DNA of 64,000 bases, taken from NCBI RefSeq assembly GCF_012985205.1, contig NZ_JABEKS010000004.1:1-64000 (forward strand). Direction: 5' to 3'. The notes below the pieces were generated by a model. The model saw only the letters and a program-made list of their open reading frames with translations, was not told the DNA's origin and ran no database searches. This DNA comes from Planctomonas sp. JC2975. GTDB taxonomy: Bacteria > Actinomycetota > Actinomycetes > Actinomycetales > Microbacteriaceae. The position numbers and the translations under genes were made by a program. This document shows, one piece after another, positions 1 through 9,057 of this stretch (position 1 is its first letter; every line of letters starts with the position of its first letter).

Positions 1-69
1 CAATATTTATCTAATCCAAAGGAATCCCTACACCAACAAAACCCGAAGATTCCATCAGTGCCGAGGTTA

Positions 70-115
70 TTTGGCATATGACATAGTGCACGCTGTTGAG
101 TTCTCAAGGATCGGA
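70..115 (-). promoter_or_regulatory. rRNA-operon leader, boxA-type antitermination site
   Basis: On the minus strand, positions 105-88 read GAGAACTCAACAGCGTGC, the boxA-like core seen in actinobacterial rRNA leaders and 16S-23S spacers, followed by CACTATGTCA. It lies about 230 bases downstream of the promoter at 339-367, so an rRNA operon probably runs leftward out of the window. The 16S gene itself is not visible. Confidence 0.6.
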
Positions 116-338
116 CACACCCGACCATCGGCCTCGCGGCCTACTTGTCGGGGCAACTTCCCTTCATCCATCCAACGACCACGCGTCGAACACGAGGTTC
201 GGGATGTGGAGCGATGGAGAATGTTTGCCCTCAAGCCAGTGGTTCTCTCCTCCAGGAGGAGTAGCTCTTCGGCTGAGGATCGTCCCGCTTGAGGCCGGAA
301 GCTTTTCGCTTTCCGCACCTTTGGGGTGACAAGTAAGT

Positions 339-367
339 ACTTTACGCAGGACCGCGCAGGGCAGCAA
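339..367 (-). promoter_or_regulatory. Putative rRNA-operon promoter
   Basis: Minus-strand -35 TTGCTG (367-362) and -10 TAAAGT (344-339) are separated by exactly 17 bases. No protein gene follows on this strand, but a boxA-type leader does, so this is best read as a promoter of the rRNA operon beyond the left edge. Positions 115-565 hold no convincing protein gene. Confidence 0.5.
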
Positions 368-597
368 ATCCCGCTCGCAGCCCGGGCGTGTCGCCCTTCA
401 CGGGCGGCTACCGGCCAGCCGAAGACACCGTCGGACGCTTGTCCGACCTGCCGGTTCGGGGGCTCAGAACGGCCGGTGCCGTCGGCTTCGGACCGGACTT
501 CGATGCTCGCGGCACGGCAGAGAACCTGCTCTGCTCTCATCGGCGAAAGTCGCCCGGGAAGCGGCTGTTAGGCGCCCGCGCCGCCCAGGAGACGCAG

Positions 598-631
598 AAC
601 GCGGGGACAGGTCGTTGCCTGTCCCCGCGTT
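598..631 (-). terminator. Terminator of araDBA operon
   Basis: A perfect 14-bp stem (AACGCGGGGACAGG pairing with CCTGTCCCCGCGTT) with a 6-base loop lies 35 bases after the araA stop codon. It has no long T run, as is usual in high-GC Actinobacteria. Confidence 0.75.
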
Positions 632-665
632 GAGCGCGCGAGCGCGTGGTTCGGATCCCCGAGGC

Positions 666-2189
666 TCAGATGCCGCGGGCCAGACGGTAGTACGCGGCGC
701 TCCAGCGCAGCTGCTGCTCGAACTCGCGGGGGCGCGTGTCCTTGTCGATGATGACGAGCTCGGTGCCCGACATCCGCGCGTAGTCCTCCCACGCCTCGAT
801 GCCGACGGCGTTCGTCATGACCGTGTGGTGGGCCGCGCCGGCCTGCAGCCATGCCCAGGCCGACGTGCGGAAGTCGGGCTCGGGAATCCACACCGCGCGT
901 CCGACGGGCAGCTTGGGCAGCGGCTCGCTCGGGGCCACGACCTCGACGACGTTCGCGGTGAGGCGGAAGCGGTCGCGCATGTCCGAGAGGGCGACGACGA
1001 CGGCGGGGCCGGCATCCGCATTGAAGACCAGGCGCACCGGGTCGTCCTTGCCTCCGATGCCCAGCGGGTGGATCTCGAGCGTCGGCTTGGCCGAGCTGAG
1101 CGATGGGCTGACCTCGAGCATGTGCGCGCCGAGGATGCGCTCCTGCCCCGGCGTGAGGTCGTAGGTGTAGTCCTCCATGAGGGATGCCCCACCCGGCAGC
1201 CCAGCGCCCATCACGTTGGCGATGCGCACGAGCACTGCCGTCTTCCAGTCGCCCTCCGCGCCGAAGCCGTATCCCTCGGCCATCAGCCGCTGGACGGCGA
1301 GGCCGGGCAGCTGCTTGAGCGCACCGAGGTCTTCGAAGTTGGTCGTGAACGCGCCGAAGCCGCCCTCCTCGAGGAAAGAACGGAGACCGAGCTCGATGGC
1401 GGCGCCATCCCGCAGCGACTGGTGCCGCTCTCCCCCGCGCCGAAGCTCGGGCACGACGTCGTACAGGTCCTCGTACTCCGCCACGAGGGCGTCGATGTCG
1501 GTGTCGGAGACGTGCGCGACGGCATCCGCCAGTTCGTTGACGCCCCAGGTGTTCACCTGAACACCGAACACGTGCTCCGCCTCGGTCTTGTCGCCCTCGG
1601 TGACGGCCACGAAGCGCATGTTGTCGCCGAAGCGGGCGAGCTTGAGGGACCGGGATGCCGCATAGCCCGCGGCAGCGCGCGCCCAGATGCCGACGCGTCC
1701 GCTCACCGCAGGGTCGCTGACATGTCCCACGACCGTCGTGCGGGCGACACCGAGCCGTGACTGGATGTACCCGAACTCGCGGTCGCCGTGCGCCGCCTGG
1801 TTGAGGTTCATGAAGTCGAAGTCGATCTCGCTCCACGGCAGCGCCACGTTGGCCTGCGTGTGCAGGTGCAGCAGCGGCTTCTGCAGGGCGTCGAGGCCGG
1901 CGATCCACATCTTGGCCGGGCTGAACGTGTGCATCCAGGCGATGACGCCGATGACGGAGTCGTCGGCGTTGGCCTCGAGCGCGATGCGGCGGATCTCGTC
2001 CGATCCGGTGAGCACCGGCTTCCACACGATACGAACGGGAACGTCTGACGATGCGCCCAGCTGGTCGGCGATCGCGCGCGACTGGTCGGCGACCTGGGCG
2101 AGCGTCTCAGGGCCGTACAGGTGCTGGCTCCCGGTGAGGAACCAGATCTCGTAGCCGTCGAGCGAGGTGGTCAGTGGGGTGCGGGTCAT
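666..2189 (-). CDS. araA: L-arabinose isomerase
   Basis: This 507-residue protein isomerises L-arabinose to L-ribulose in the cytoplasm, the first step of bacterial arabinose use. It has the family length (about 500) and the AraA N-terminus ([11 protein letters not shown] near residue 20). [22 protein letters not shown], the metal-ligand region around FEDLG and the late HHTV histidines are also present. It is the last gene of araD-araB-araA, 74 bases after araB, and a strong hairpin follows it. Expression is probably controlled from the araD upstream region, where two inverted operator-like copies lie. The reading frame is complete and the assignment is secure. Confidence 0.97.
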   Translation of the reverse strand: MTRTPLTTSLDGYEIWFLTGSQHLYGPETLAQVADQSRAIADQLGASSDVPVRIVWKPVLTGSDEIRRIALEANADDSVIGVIAWMHTFSPAKMWIAGLDALQKPLLHLHTQANVALPWSEIDFDFMNLNQAAHGDREFGYIQSRLGVARTTVVGHVSDPAVSGRVGIWARAAAGYAASRSLKLARFGDNMRFVAVTEGDKTEAEHVFGVQVNTWGVNELADAVAHVSDTDIDALVAEYEDLYDVVPELRRGGERHQSLRDGAAIELGLRSFLEEGGFGAFTTNFEDLGALKQLPGLAVQRLMAEGYGFGAEGDWKTAVLVRIANVMGAGLPGGASLMEDYTYDLTPGQERILGAHMLEVSPSLSSAKPTLEIHPLGIGGKDDPVRLVFNADAGPAVVVALSDMRDRFRLTANVVEVVAPSEPLPKLPVGRAVWIPEPDFRTSAWAWLQAGAAHHTVMTNAVGIEAWEDYARMSGTELVIIDKDTRPREFEQQLRWSAAYYRLARGI

Positions 2190-2263
2190 GGGTCTTCCTT
2201 ACTGATGGAGCGAGCTGATGATGACAGCGAGTCGGTGATGGAGCGGATGACAGATGCAGGGCC

Positions 2264-3883
2264 TCAGAGAGCCTCGATGGCCGCGCGTTCGACGTCCAGG
2301 CCTGCTCGGTAGCGGTCCAGGTAGGCGGCGAACCCGGCGACATCCGCCGGGTCGGGAGCGACGACGGTGGAAGCTGCGTCAGCGAACACCGCCTCGTTCA
2401 GGTACTCGGCGAGCGAGGATCCGGATGCCGCACCGCCGGCAGCGAGGTATCCAGCGAGCACCGCGATCCCCCACGCGCCACCCTCCGCCGCCGTCTCGGC
2501 GACCGCGACGGGTGCATCGAGCGCCGCAGCGAGGATGCCCTGAGCCACGCCGGCCGTGCGGAAGATGCCGCCATGGGCGTGCATCCGATCGAGGGCGACG
2601 CCTTCGTCGGAGAGCACTCGCATGCCGATGCTCAGCGTGCCGAACACTCCGGACAGCTGGGCCCGCATCACGTTCGCGAGTGTGAAGCTGCTGTCCGGGG
2701 TCCGCACGAAGAGCGGACGTCCCTCGGTGGTGCCGGTGACCGGCTCGCCGGCGAGGTAGTTGTAGGCGAGGAGACCGCCGGCATCCGCTTCGCCGTTCAG
2801 AGCCTCGCGGAACAACAGTTCGAAGACGCGATCGGAGTCGATGGAAGAGCCCGTCAGCTCCGCGAACCGACCGAACAGCCCTGCCCACTCCGCCAGCTCG
2901 CTGGCTCCGTTGTTGCAGTGCACCATGGCGACCGGATCGCCGGAGGGCGTCGTCACGAGATCGAGTTCCTCATGGGATGCGTTCAGAGCGCGCTCGAGCA
3001 CGACCATCGCGAAGATGCTTGTGCCGGCGCTGACGTTGCCGGTGCGCGGCGCGACCGCGTTCGTCGCGACCATGCCGGTACCCGCGTCGCCCTCAGGCGG
3101 ACACAGCGGGATGCCCGGCTGAAGGGAGCCGGACGCGTCCAGCAGTGCTGCGCCCTCTGCTGTGAGGTCCCCTGCCGATTCTCCAGCGCCGAGGACCTCG
3201 GGAAGGAGGTCTGCAAGGGGAGCTGGTCCCCCGGCGAGGGTGTCGAAGGCGGCGAGCAGGTCCGCGTCGTACGTGCCGGTGGCGGAGTCGATCGGGAACA
3301 TACCGGAGGCGTCGCCGACGCCCAGAGCCCGGCGTCCCGTCAGCTTCCAGTGCACGTAGCCCGCCAGCGTGGTCAGGAAGGCGACCTGCGGGACGTGCGG
3401 TTCGGCATCCAGAACCGCCTGGCGGTAGTGCGCGACCGACCAACGCAGCGGGACGTTCACGCCGAAGAGCGCACTGAGCTCGGCAGCGGCAGGACCCGTT
3501 GTCGTGTTGCGCCACGTGCGGAACGGCACGAGCAGCTCTCCCGATGCGTCGAACGGGAGGTATCCGTGCATCATCGCGGACACCCCGATGGCGCGCAGCG
3601 AGGTGAGCTCGACGTCGTAGCGGCGACGCACATCCGCGACCAGGTCAGCGTATGCGGCCTGCAGCCCCGACCAGATGTCGTCGAGCGTGTACGTCCACAT
3701 CCTGTCGACGAACCGGTTCTCCCACGAGTGACTGCCTGAGGCGATCGTCACTGACGGGTCGTCGCCGATCAGGCAGGCCTTGATGCGCGTGGACCCGAGC
3801 TCGATGCCGAGCACGGCGCGGCCGGAACGGATGGCGTCTGCCGCGCGTTCCGAGACTGACGAGGTGTCGGTGCCGGCGGTCAT
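2264..3883 (-). CDS. araB: Ribulokinase, FGGY family
   Basis: This 539-residue FGGY carbohydrate kinase should phosphorylate L-ribulose to L-ribulose-5-phosphate with ATP. The N-terminal phosphate-binding motif is visible as LGIELGSTRIKACLIG near residue 23, and a second ATP-site region (GNVSAGTSIFAMVVLE) near the middle. The chosen ATG at 3883 overlaps the araD stop by 4 bases (ATGA), which indicates translational coupling. A longer open frame continues upstream but only reads antisense through araD and the regulator. The protein belongs to the xylulokinase-like branch of FGGY kinases rather than the E. coli AraB type, so the substrate rests on context. Confidence 0.93.
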   Translation of the reverse strand: MTAGTDTSSVSERAADAIRSGRAVLGIELGSTRIKACLIGDDPSVTIASGSHSWENRFVDRMWTYTLDDIWSGLQAAYADLVADVRRRYDVELTSLRAIGVSAMMHGYLPFDASGELLVPFRTWRNTTTGPAAAELSALFGVNVPLRWSVAHYRQAVLDAEPHVPQVAFLTTLAGYVHWKLTGRRALGVGDASGMFPIDSATGTYDADLLAAFDTLAGGPAPLADLLPEVLGAGESAGDLTAEGAALLDASGSLQPGIPLCPPEGDAGTGMVATNAVAPRTGNVSAGTSIFAMVVLERALNASHEELDLVTTPSGDPVAMVHCNNGASELAEWAGLFGRFAELTGSSIDSDRVFELLFREALNGEADAGGLLAYNYLAGEPVTGTTEGRPLFVRTPDSSFTLANVMRAQLSGVFGTLSIGMRVLSDEGVALDRMHAHGGIFRTAGVAQGILAAALDAPVAVAETAAEGGAWGIAVLAGYLAAGGAASGSSLAEYLNEAVFADAASTVVAPDPADVAGFAAYLDRYRAGLDVERAAIEAL

Positions 3884-4611
3884 GCCCGGCTCCTGCGGAC
3901 GTCCGTCGACTGGCCGTACACGTTCTGGTAGCGGTCGTAGAGGCGCTCGATCGCCTCCGGCGGGATGGGGACCAGCTCGCCGCCCTGGCGCGCGATGTGT
4001 ACGGTGCGGGCGACATCCTCGACCATGACGGCCGCCTTGACGGCGTCCTTCGCGCTGACGCCGACAGTGAACGGACCGTGGTTCTGCATGAGGACGGCAC
4101 GGCTGCGGTGGCCGGTCAGCGTCTCCACGATGCCGCGGCCGATGGAGTCGTCGCCGATGATCGCGAACGGCCCGACCGGGATCGGCCCGCCGAACTCGTC
4201 GGCCATCGCCGTGATGACGCACGGGATCTCCTCCCCGCGTGCCGCCCAGGCGACCGCGTAGGTGGAGTGGGTGTGCACGACACCGCCGACCTCTGGCATG
4301 TTGCGGTAGACGTACGCGTGCGCCGCGATGTCGCTGGACGGCGAGCGATCGCTGCCGGCGCTGCCGGGCACGACGTTGCCGTCGAGGTCGCACAGGATCA
4401 TGTTCGCCGGTGCCAGGTCGTCGTAGGAGACGCCGGAAGGCTTGATCACGAAGAGGTCGGTGCCGGGAACTCGCCCCGACACGTTGCCGCCTGTCCAGAC
4501 GACGAGCCCGTACCGCACGAGCTCCGCGTGCAGGGCCGTGACCTCCGCTCTGGTCTGCGCGACCGCCGGGTCGTCGTCGAGGGCGGCGCCGTCGATGGGG
4601 TGGGGGGACAT
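3880..4611 (-). CDS. araD: L-ribulose-5-phosphate 4-epimerase
   Basis: This 243-residue class II aldolase-fold enzyme converts L-ribulose-5-phosphate to D-xylulose-5-phosphate. Zinc-ligand histidines are seen in VVHTHSTYAVAWA and in LMQNHGPFTVG, and TGGNVSGR and IKPSGVSYDDL are family motifs for phosphate and substrate binding. It is the first gene of araDBA and overlaps araB by 4 bases. Its product feeds the phosphoketolase encoded about 17 kb away. A minus-strand TATACT (4673-4668) is a likely -10 box, with an operator-like sequence placed right at the expected transcription start. Confidence 0.96.
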   Translation of the reverse strand: MSPHPIDGAALDDDPAVAQTRAEVTALHAELVRYGLVVWTGGNVSGRVPGTDLFVIKPSGVSYDDLAPANMILCDLDGNVVPGSAGSDRSPSSDIAAHAYVYRNMPEVGGVVHTHSTYAVAWAARGEEIPCVITAMADEFGGPIPVGPFAIIGDDSIGRGIVETLTGHRSRAVLMQNHGPFTVGVSAKDAVKAAVMVEDVARTVHIARQGGELVPIPPEAIERLYDRYQNVYGQSTDVRRSRA

Positions 4612-4647
4612 GGGACTCCTCCGTCCGTGTCGCGTCGACGCGACCGA

Positions 4648-4661
4648 TGTGACCGTTTCGC
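4648..4661. promoter_or_regulatory. Candidate LacI-type operator, araD side
   Basis: TGTGACCGTTTCGC is repeated as an exact inverted copy at 4750-4763, on the other side of the same divergent promoter region. It lies immediately downstream of the minus-strand TATACT, where a repressor would block transcription of araDBA. Confidence 0.6.
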
Positions 4662-4749
4662 TTGAGGAGTATAGCCAGGGCCGGTATCCATCCGCTCGGC
4701 CGAGCGCGCACGGCGGAGATCGTTGGGCGGTTCGCTTCCCGGATAACGC

Positions 4750-4763
4750 GCGAAACGGTCACA
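4750..4763. promoter_or_regulatory. Candidate LacI-type operator, regulator side
   Basis: GCGAAACGGTCACA is the exact reverse complement of the element at 4648-4661. It lies 24 bases before the regulator start and just after a plus-strand GATAAC, suggesting autoregulation and possible repression by looping between sites about 100 bp apart. Confidence 0.6.
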
Positions 4764-4786
4764 GCACGAACCGGTACCCTCTCGCT

Positions 4787-5824
4787 ATGGCCGCGAGCAC
4801 CGACAGTCGACGACCGCCGGGTCAACGAGCACCGAGCATCCGCGACGTGGCGCGCGTGGCCGGGGTGTCGTACCAGACGGTCTCGCGCGTGCTTAACGAC
4901 CACCCCAACATCCGCCAGGAGACCCGTGAGCGGATCCTCGCGGCGATGGCCGAGCTCGGCTACCGGCCCAACAAGGCGGCACGACGTCTCGTCACGAGCC
5001 GCAGCCAGACCGTCGGCGTCGTCGCCAGCGTGTACGGATCCTATTTCGGGCCGACCAGCATCGTGGCCGCCTTCGAGGACGCCGCCCGCGAGCGCGGATA
5101 CGCCACCCTGCTCGCGAGTCCCCGCACGCTGGAGGAGGCCTCGCTGCGCGACGCGATCGAGCACCTGATCGACGAAGACGTGGAGGGCATCGTCGTCCTG
5201 GCGCCGCACGCACGCACCGCCGGGGTGATCGCGTCGCTGCGCACTCCCATCCCGATCGCACTGCTGCAGTCCGATCGCGTGGCGGGCGACCTCGGGCTCT
5301 CCGTCGACAACTCCCTGGGCGCCACGCTCGCGACCCGGCACCTGCTCACGCTCGGGCACACCAGCATCGCGATGGTCGCAGGGCCATCGGACTGGGTCGA
5401 CGGTCAGGCGCGGTCGCGGGCGTTCGGCGAGACGCTCGCCGCATCCGGGATCGAACCAGCCGTCGTCGTACCTGGCGACTGGACCGCCGAGTCCGGCTAC
5501 CTCGCGTACCAGGCTCTGCGAGAACACGACGTGAGTGCTGTGTTCTGTGCGAACGACCAGATGGCGCTCGGGCTCATCCATGCGGCGGCGGAGCGCGGCG
5601 TTCGCGTGCCAGCCGATCTGTCCGTTGTCGGGTTCGACGACGTGCCGGAAGCCGCGCATTATCTGCCGCCGCTCACCACGATCCGCCAGGACTTCGCCGA
5701 GCTCGGCCGCCGTGCCATGTCAGCTCTGCTGGCACGAATGGGCGGCGACGAGAGCGCGGCCGGGATGCCGGTGCCTCCGAAACTCGTCGTGCGCGCATCC
5801 ACCATGCCCGTCGGCGGAAGGTGA
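4787..5824 (+). CDS. LacI-family regulator, probable arabinose operon repressor
   Basis: This 345-residue LacI/GalR-type repressor has an N-terminal helix-turn-helix (SIRDVARVAGVSYQTVSRVL, about residues 16-35) and hinge. A periplasmic-binding-protein-like effector domain follows, with typical motifs (VGFDDVPEA; NDQMALGLIHAA). The ATG at 4787 is chosen because the HTH then starts at the usual distance; in-frame upstream codons would run through the araD promoter. It is divergent from araDBA and probably senses L-arabinose or a sugar phosphate; the effector is inferred from position only. It converges with the next LacI gene, 25 bases away. Confidence 0.9.
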   Translation: MAASTDSRRPPGQRAPSIRDVARVAGVSYQTVSRVLNDHPNIRQETRERILAAMAELGYRPNKAARRLVTSRSQTVGVVASVYGSYFGPTSIVAAFEDAARERGYATLLASPRTLEEASLRDAIEHLIDEDVEGIVVLAPHARTAGVIASLRTPIPIALLQSDRVAGDLGLSVDNSLGATLATRHLLTLGHTSIAMVAGPSDWVDGQARSRAFGETLAASGIEPAVVVPGDWTAESGYLAYQALREHDVSAVFCANDQMALGLIHAAAERGVRVPADLSVVGFDDVPEAAHYLPPLTTIRQDFAELGRRAMSALLARMGGDESAAGMPVPPKLVVRASTMPVGGR

Positions 5825-5849
5825 GTCGCTGCGGGCGCAGCATTCCGCC

Positions 5850-6872
5850 TCAGACCACGCCGAGCGTCGACCCTCGCGCGACGAGTCGCGGTTCCACGAG
5901 TTCGATCCCCGGATGCGCGGAGCCGCCGATCGCGTCCAGCAGGAGCTCCGCTGACCGCCGGCCGATCTCGCCGAGCCGTCTGTCGATCGTCGTGAGCGGC
6001 GGACGACATCCCTCCACCACGACGTCCCAGTCGTCGAATCCGGTGATCGCGATGTCGTCGGGCACCCCGACGCCGCGCTCGCGCAGCCGCTCCGCCACTC
6101 CGCGCGCGATCTGATCGTTGCCGCAGGTGATGGCATCCGGCGCCGTCTCCGCATGGTCGAGCAGGATGTCTGCGGCAGCCCTGCCCCATGCCTCGGTCCA
6201 CGCACCGAACAGGGGCTCATGGGCGAGGGAGAGGCCTCTCGCGTCTGCTGCCGCGAGAGTGGCATCCGCTCGCACGCGCGCACTGCGCTGATCGGACGGC
6301 CCCGTCACGTGAGCGATACGCACCCGGCCCAGGGTGGTCAGGTGGTCGTACAGGAGGCGCGCGCCCCGCTCGTCGTCGGCGATGACGGACGTGTCACCGG
6401 CCCCGGTCGACGGGGCATGCGCATAGACGACCGGGAGGTCGGTGCGCAGGCTCGTACGCGGATTCGTCGGTCCGCCCGTGACGATGATGCCGTCGACGTT
6501 CTGCTCGGCAAGACGGTCCAGGTAGTACTGCTCCCGGAGCGGATCGTCGCGGGTGTCGCACAGCAGCACCATGATCTGGCCGAGGCTGAGCGCATTCTCG
6601 GCGCCGAGCAGAATGGGGAGGCTGAACCGGCCGACGGAATCACCGGTGAGAAGCGCAACGGTGATGCTGCCTGTCGACTCCCTCTCGCGGGCGCGCGCCG
6701 TGAATCCAAGACGTTCGGCGGCCTCACGCACGCGCTGTCGCGTGTCATCACGCAGCTGCCCCGTGTTGCCCAGCACCTTGGAGACCGTCGCAGACGACAC
6801 ACCGGCCTCGGCAGCGACGTCCGCGATCCGCACCAACCGCGGCGCGGGCACCACGCCAGGTGTCTCGTGCAT
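5850..6872 (-). CDS. LacI-family regulator, probable repressor of the GH127 gene
   Basis: This 340-residue LacI/GalR regulator carries an N-terminal HTH (RIADVAAEAGVSSATVSKVL, about residues 14-33) and a sugar-binding effector domain ending in ITGFDDWDV, TTIDRRLGEIG and ELVEPRLVARGST. It is transcribed divergently from the GH127 arabinofuranosidase gene. The 188-bp gap between them contains two palindromic elements, so control of that gene and itself is likely. It is clearly a paralogue, not a copy, of the regulator at 4787. The effector is unknown; arabinose or a short arabinoside would fit. Confidence 0.9.
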   Translation of the reverse strand: MHETPGVVPAPRLVRIADVAAEAGVSSATVSKVLGNTGQLRDDTRQRVREAAERLGFTARARERESTGSITVALLTGDSVGRFSLPILLGAENALSLGQIMVLLCDTRDDPLREQYYLDRLAEQNVDGIIVTGGPTNPRTSLRTDLPVVYAHAPSTGAGDTSVIADDERGARLLYDHLTTLGRVRIAHVTGPSDQRSARVRADATLAAADARGLSLAHEPLFGAWTEAWGRAAADILLDHAETAPDAITCGNDQIARGVAERLRERGVGVPDDIAITGFDDWDVVVEGCRPPLTTIDRRLGEIGRRSAELLLDAIGGSAHPGIELVEPRLVARGSTLGVV

Positions 6873-6912
6873 CGGGCCCTCCAGCTCCGTCCAGGCTTCC
6901 GCGGATCGGATC

Positions 6913-6927
6913 CGGAAACACTTTCCG
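6913..6927. promoter_or_regulatory. Operator-like palindrome next to LacI gene
   Basis: CGGAAA-CAC-TTTCCG is a perfect inverted repeat with a 3-base centre, 41 bases upstream of the minus-strand LacI start. The GGAAA/TTTCC arms resemble LacI-family operators. It is a likely autoregulatory site. Confidence 0.5.
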
Positions 6928-6974
6928 CATTGCTTGGACCCGCTCTGCTCCTCACGATATCAGGGCAGTCCGCC

Positions 6975-7036
6975 TTGACCGGCTATGGTGCCATCGTTAG
7001 ATTTGAACTTGTTCCAGAACATTTCCGGAACTTTCC
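6975..7036 (+). promoter_or_regulatory. GH127 promoter with overlapping operator
   Basis: A -35 TTGACC (6975-6980), a 17-base spacer and a -10 TAGATT (6998-7003) precede the GH127 gene. Just downstream, 7011-7031 contains GTTCC and GGAAC arms 11 bases apart, with further TTCC/GGAA inverted elements up to 7036. A LacI-family repressor bound there would cover the start site. Confidence 0.6.
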
Positions 7037-7060
7037 TGCTTTCTCGACGAGGATCCAACC

Positions 7061-8992
7061 GTGACCGACACCACCTACGACACCGTCCGCCGCACCGACG
7101 GAATCCCCGGCCCTGCGCATCCGCTGGCGCAGACGACGCTTCGGCCGCTCGGCGTCTCCGACGTGAGCATCGGCGAGGGATTCTGGCTCGGCCGACAGCA
7201 CGTGAACCGTGACGAGTCCATTCCGGACGGCCTCCGCCAGCTCAACGAGGCCGGCAACCTGCGCAACTTCGAGATCGCCGCCGGCCGCGCAACCGGCGAG
7301 GTACTCGGCCCGATCTTCGCCGATTCCGACGTCTACAAGTGGCTGGAAGCCGCCGCGTGGGAGTACGGGCGGGAGCCGAACGAGCAGCTGCTCACCGACC
7401 AGCTGACGATCACCGAGCTGGTCGCGGCCGCCCAAGACGACGACGGATACCTCAACACCGTCGTGCCCGTGCGGGAGGGTAAGCGCTACGGACGTCCGGA
7501 TCGCGATCACGAGCACTACTGCGCCGGCCACCTCATCCAGGCCGCGGTCGCGCAGAAGCGTGCGACCGGTCACGACGAACTGCTGAACGTCGCGATCCGC
7601 GTCGCCGACCACCTGGTGCGCGAGTTCGGACCGCGCTCCGCGACGGGGTCTGCTGGTGATGTGGACGGACATCCGGTCATCGAGACGGCCCTCGTCGAGC
7701 TCTACCGCGAGACCGCGACGCGCGACTACCTCGACCTCGCGGAATGGTTCGTGGATGCCCGCGGCCACCGCACCCTCGAGCGCTTCGGCGGCAACTCGAC
7801 CTACCTCTCCGACCGCGTTCCGGTGCGCGAGGCGACGACCGTCGAGGGACATGCCGTTCGCGCCGTCTACCTCGCGACGGGCGCTGCGGACGTCGCCATC
7901 GAGACCTCCGACAGCGAGCTCGTTTCCACGCTCGCCGGCCAGTACGCCCACATGGCCGCGACGAAGCAGTACCTGACGGGCGGACTCGGATCGCGATGGG
8001 AGGGCGAGGCGTTCGGCGACCCGTTCGAGCTGCCGTCCGACCGCGCCTACGCGGAGACCTGCGCAGCGATCGGCGCCATCCAGTGGGCCTGGCGCATGCT
8101 GCTGGCCACCGGTGAGGCGTCGTACGCGGATCAGATCGAGCGGATGCTGTACAACGCGTTCCTGCCTGGCGTGTCCCTTCGCGGCGGAGACTACTTCTAC
8201 GTCAACACACTGCACGTTCGCGAGGGCGCGCACGCAGACGACGAGCGCTCAGCGGTCGGCGGACGCCACCGCTGGTTCGGCTGCGCGTGCTGCCCGCCGA
8301 ACGTGATGCGCACGCTGTCGAGCCTCGGCGGATACGTGGCGACGTCCTCCGCCGACGGCGTGCAAGTGCACCAGTACGTTCCGGGAACCGTGCACGCTGC
8401 GACGGATGCCGGCGACCTGACGCTCACGGTCGAGACCGGCTACCCGTTCGACGGCGCCGTGCGCGTCACCGTGGAGAGTGCTCCGGATTCGCCCGTCGCG
8501 TTGAGCCTGCGCGTGCCGTCCTGGGCTGCGGATGCCACGCTCGACGGCGCACAGGTGGCCGCCGGCGGCTACGCAACGGTGACGCGGAGGTTCGCTCCGG
8601 GCGATGTGCTCGTTCTGGACCTGCCCGTGACGCCCCGCATCGCACGGCCGCTGGCGCGCATCGATGACCTGCGGGGATCGCTCGCGATCGAGCGCGGACC
8701 GCTGGTCTACGCGTTCGAGGCCGTCGATCAGCCGAACGGAGTCGGGCTGGACGAGGCCATCGTGGATGCTGGATCGGTCGCCGACGGCGATGCCGACGCA
8801 TCCGCAGGCCTCGCGGGCGCCTCGGGTGTCGTCGACGCGGCAGGCATCCCGATTGCCGGACCCGACACGGTGCCCGGCCTGGTGACCGTGACGGTCGGCA
8901 CGACATCCGGCAACGTGCTCACGGGAATCCCGTATTTCGCCTGGGCCAACCGCGACGTCGCCGACATGCGGATCTGGCTGCGCGAGGCCTGA
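7061..8992 (+). CDS. GH127 family beta-L-arabinofuranosidase
   Basis: This 643-residue cytoplasmic glycoside hydrolase, without a signal peptide, is of the GH127 (DUF1680) family known to release L-arabinose from beta-L-arabinofuranosides. The diagnostic cysteine cluster is present (WFGCACCPPNVMRTL, about residues 406-420). In characterised members these cysteines bind zinc and supply the nucleophile, with a glutamate upstream (here around YAETCAAIG). DDDGYLNT and GGLGSRWEGEAFGD are further family motifs. The GTG at 7061 follows a GAGGA ribosome site. It sits next to araDBA and a LacI regulator, consistent with intracellular processing of imported arabino-oligosaccharides; no transporter is in the window. 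Confidence 0.92.
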   Translation: MTDTTYDTVRRTDGIPGPAHPLAQTTLRPLGVSDVSIGEGFWLGRQHVNRDESIPDGLRQLNEAGNLRNFEIAAGRATGEVLGPIFADSDVYKWLEAAAWEYGREPNEQLLTDQLTITELVAAAQDDDGYLNTVVPVREGKRYGRPDRDHEHYCAGHLIQAAVAQKRATGHDELLNVAIRVADHLVREFGPRSATGSAGDVDGHPVIETALVELYRETATRDYLDLAEWFVDARGHRTLERFGGNSTYLSDRVPVREATTVEGHAVRAVYLATGAADVAIETSDSELVSTLAGQYAHMAATKQYLTGGLGSRWEGEAFGDPFELPSDRAYAETCAAIGAIQWAWRMLLATGEASYADQIERMLYNAFLPGVSLRGGDYFYVNTLHVREGAHADDERSAVGGRHRWFGCACCPPNVMRTLSSLGGYVATSSADGVQVHQYVPGTVHAATDAGDLTLTVETGYPFDGAVRVTVESAPDSPVALSLRVPSWAADATLDGAQVAAGGYATVTRRFAPGDVLVLDLPVTPRIARPLARIDDLRGSLAIERGPLVYAFEAVDQPNGVGLDEAIVDAGSVADGDADASAGLAGASGVVDAAGIPIAGPDTVPGLVTVTVGTTSGNVLTGIPYFAWANRDVADMRIWLREA

Positions 8993-9002
8993 TCGCTCGA
9001 CA

Positions 9003-9039
9003 GGTCCGGATCCGCGTTCTGTTGCGCCGGATCCGGGCC
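9003..9039. terminator. Bidirectional terminator between GH127 and protease genes
   Basis: Arms GGTCCGGATCCG and CGGATCCGGGCC form a 12-bp stem with one G-U pair and a 13-base loop. It lies between two converging genes and could serve both. Confidence 0.65.
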
Positions 9040-9057
9040 TCGAATCCTGCCGCGACG

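Noticed and set aside
568-2025. Long Arg-rich open frame overlapping araA
   Set aside because: It is an alternative frame of the araA strand, has no domain and only reflects high GC content.
3884-5659. Upstream extension of araB giving a 1131-residue protein
   Set aside because: The extra part runs in another frame through araD and antisense to the LacI gene. The ATGA overlap marks the true start.
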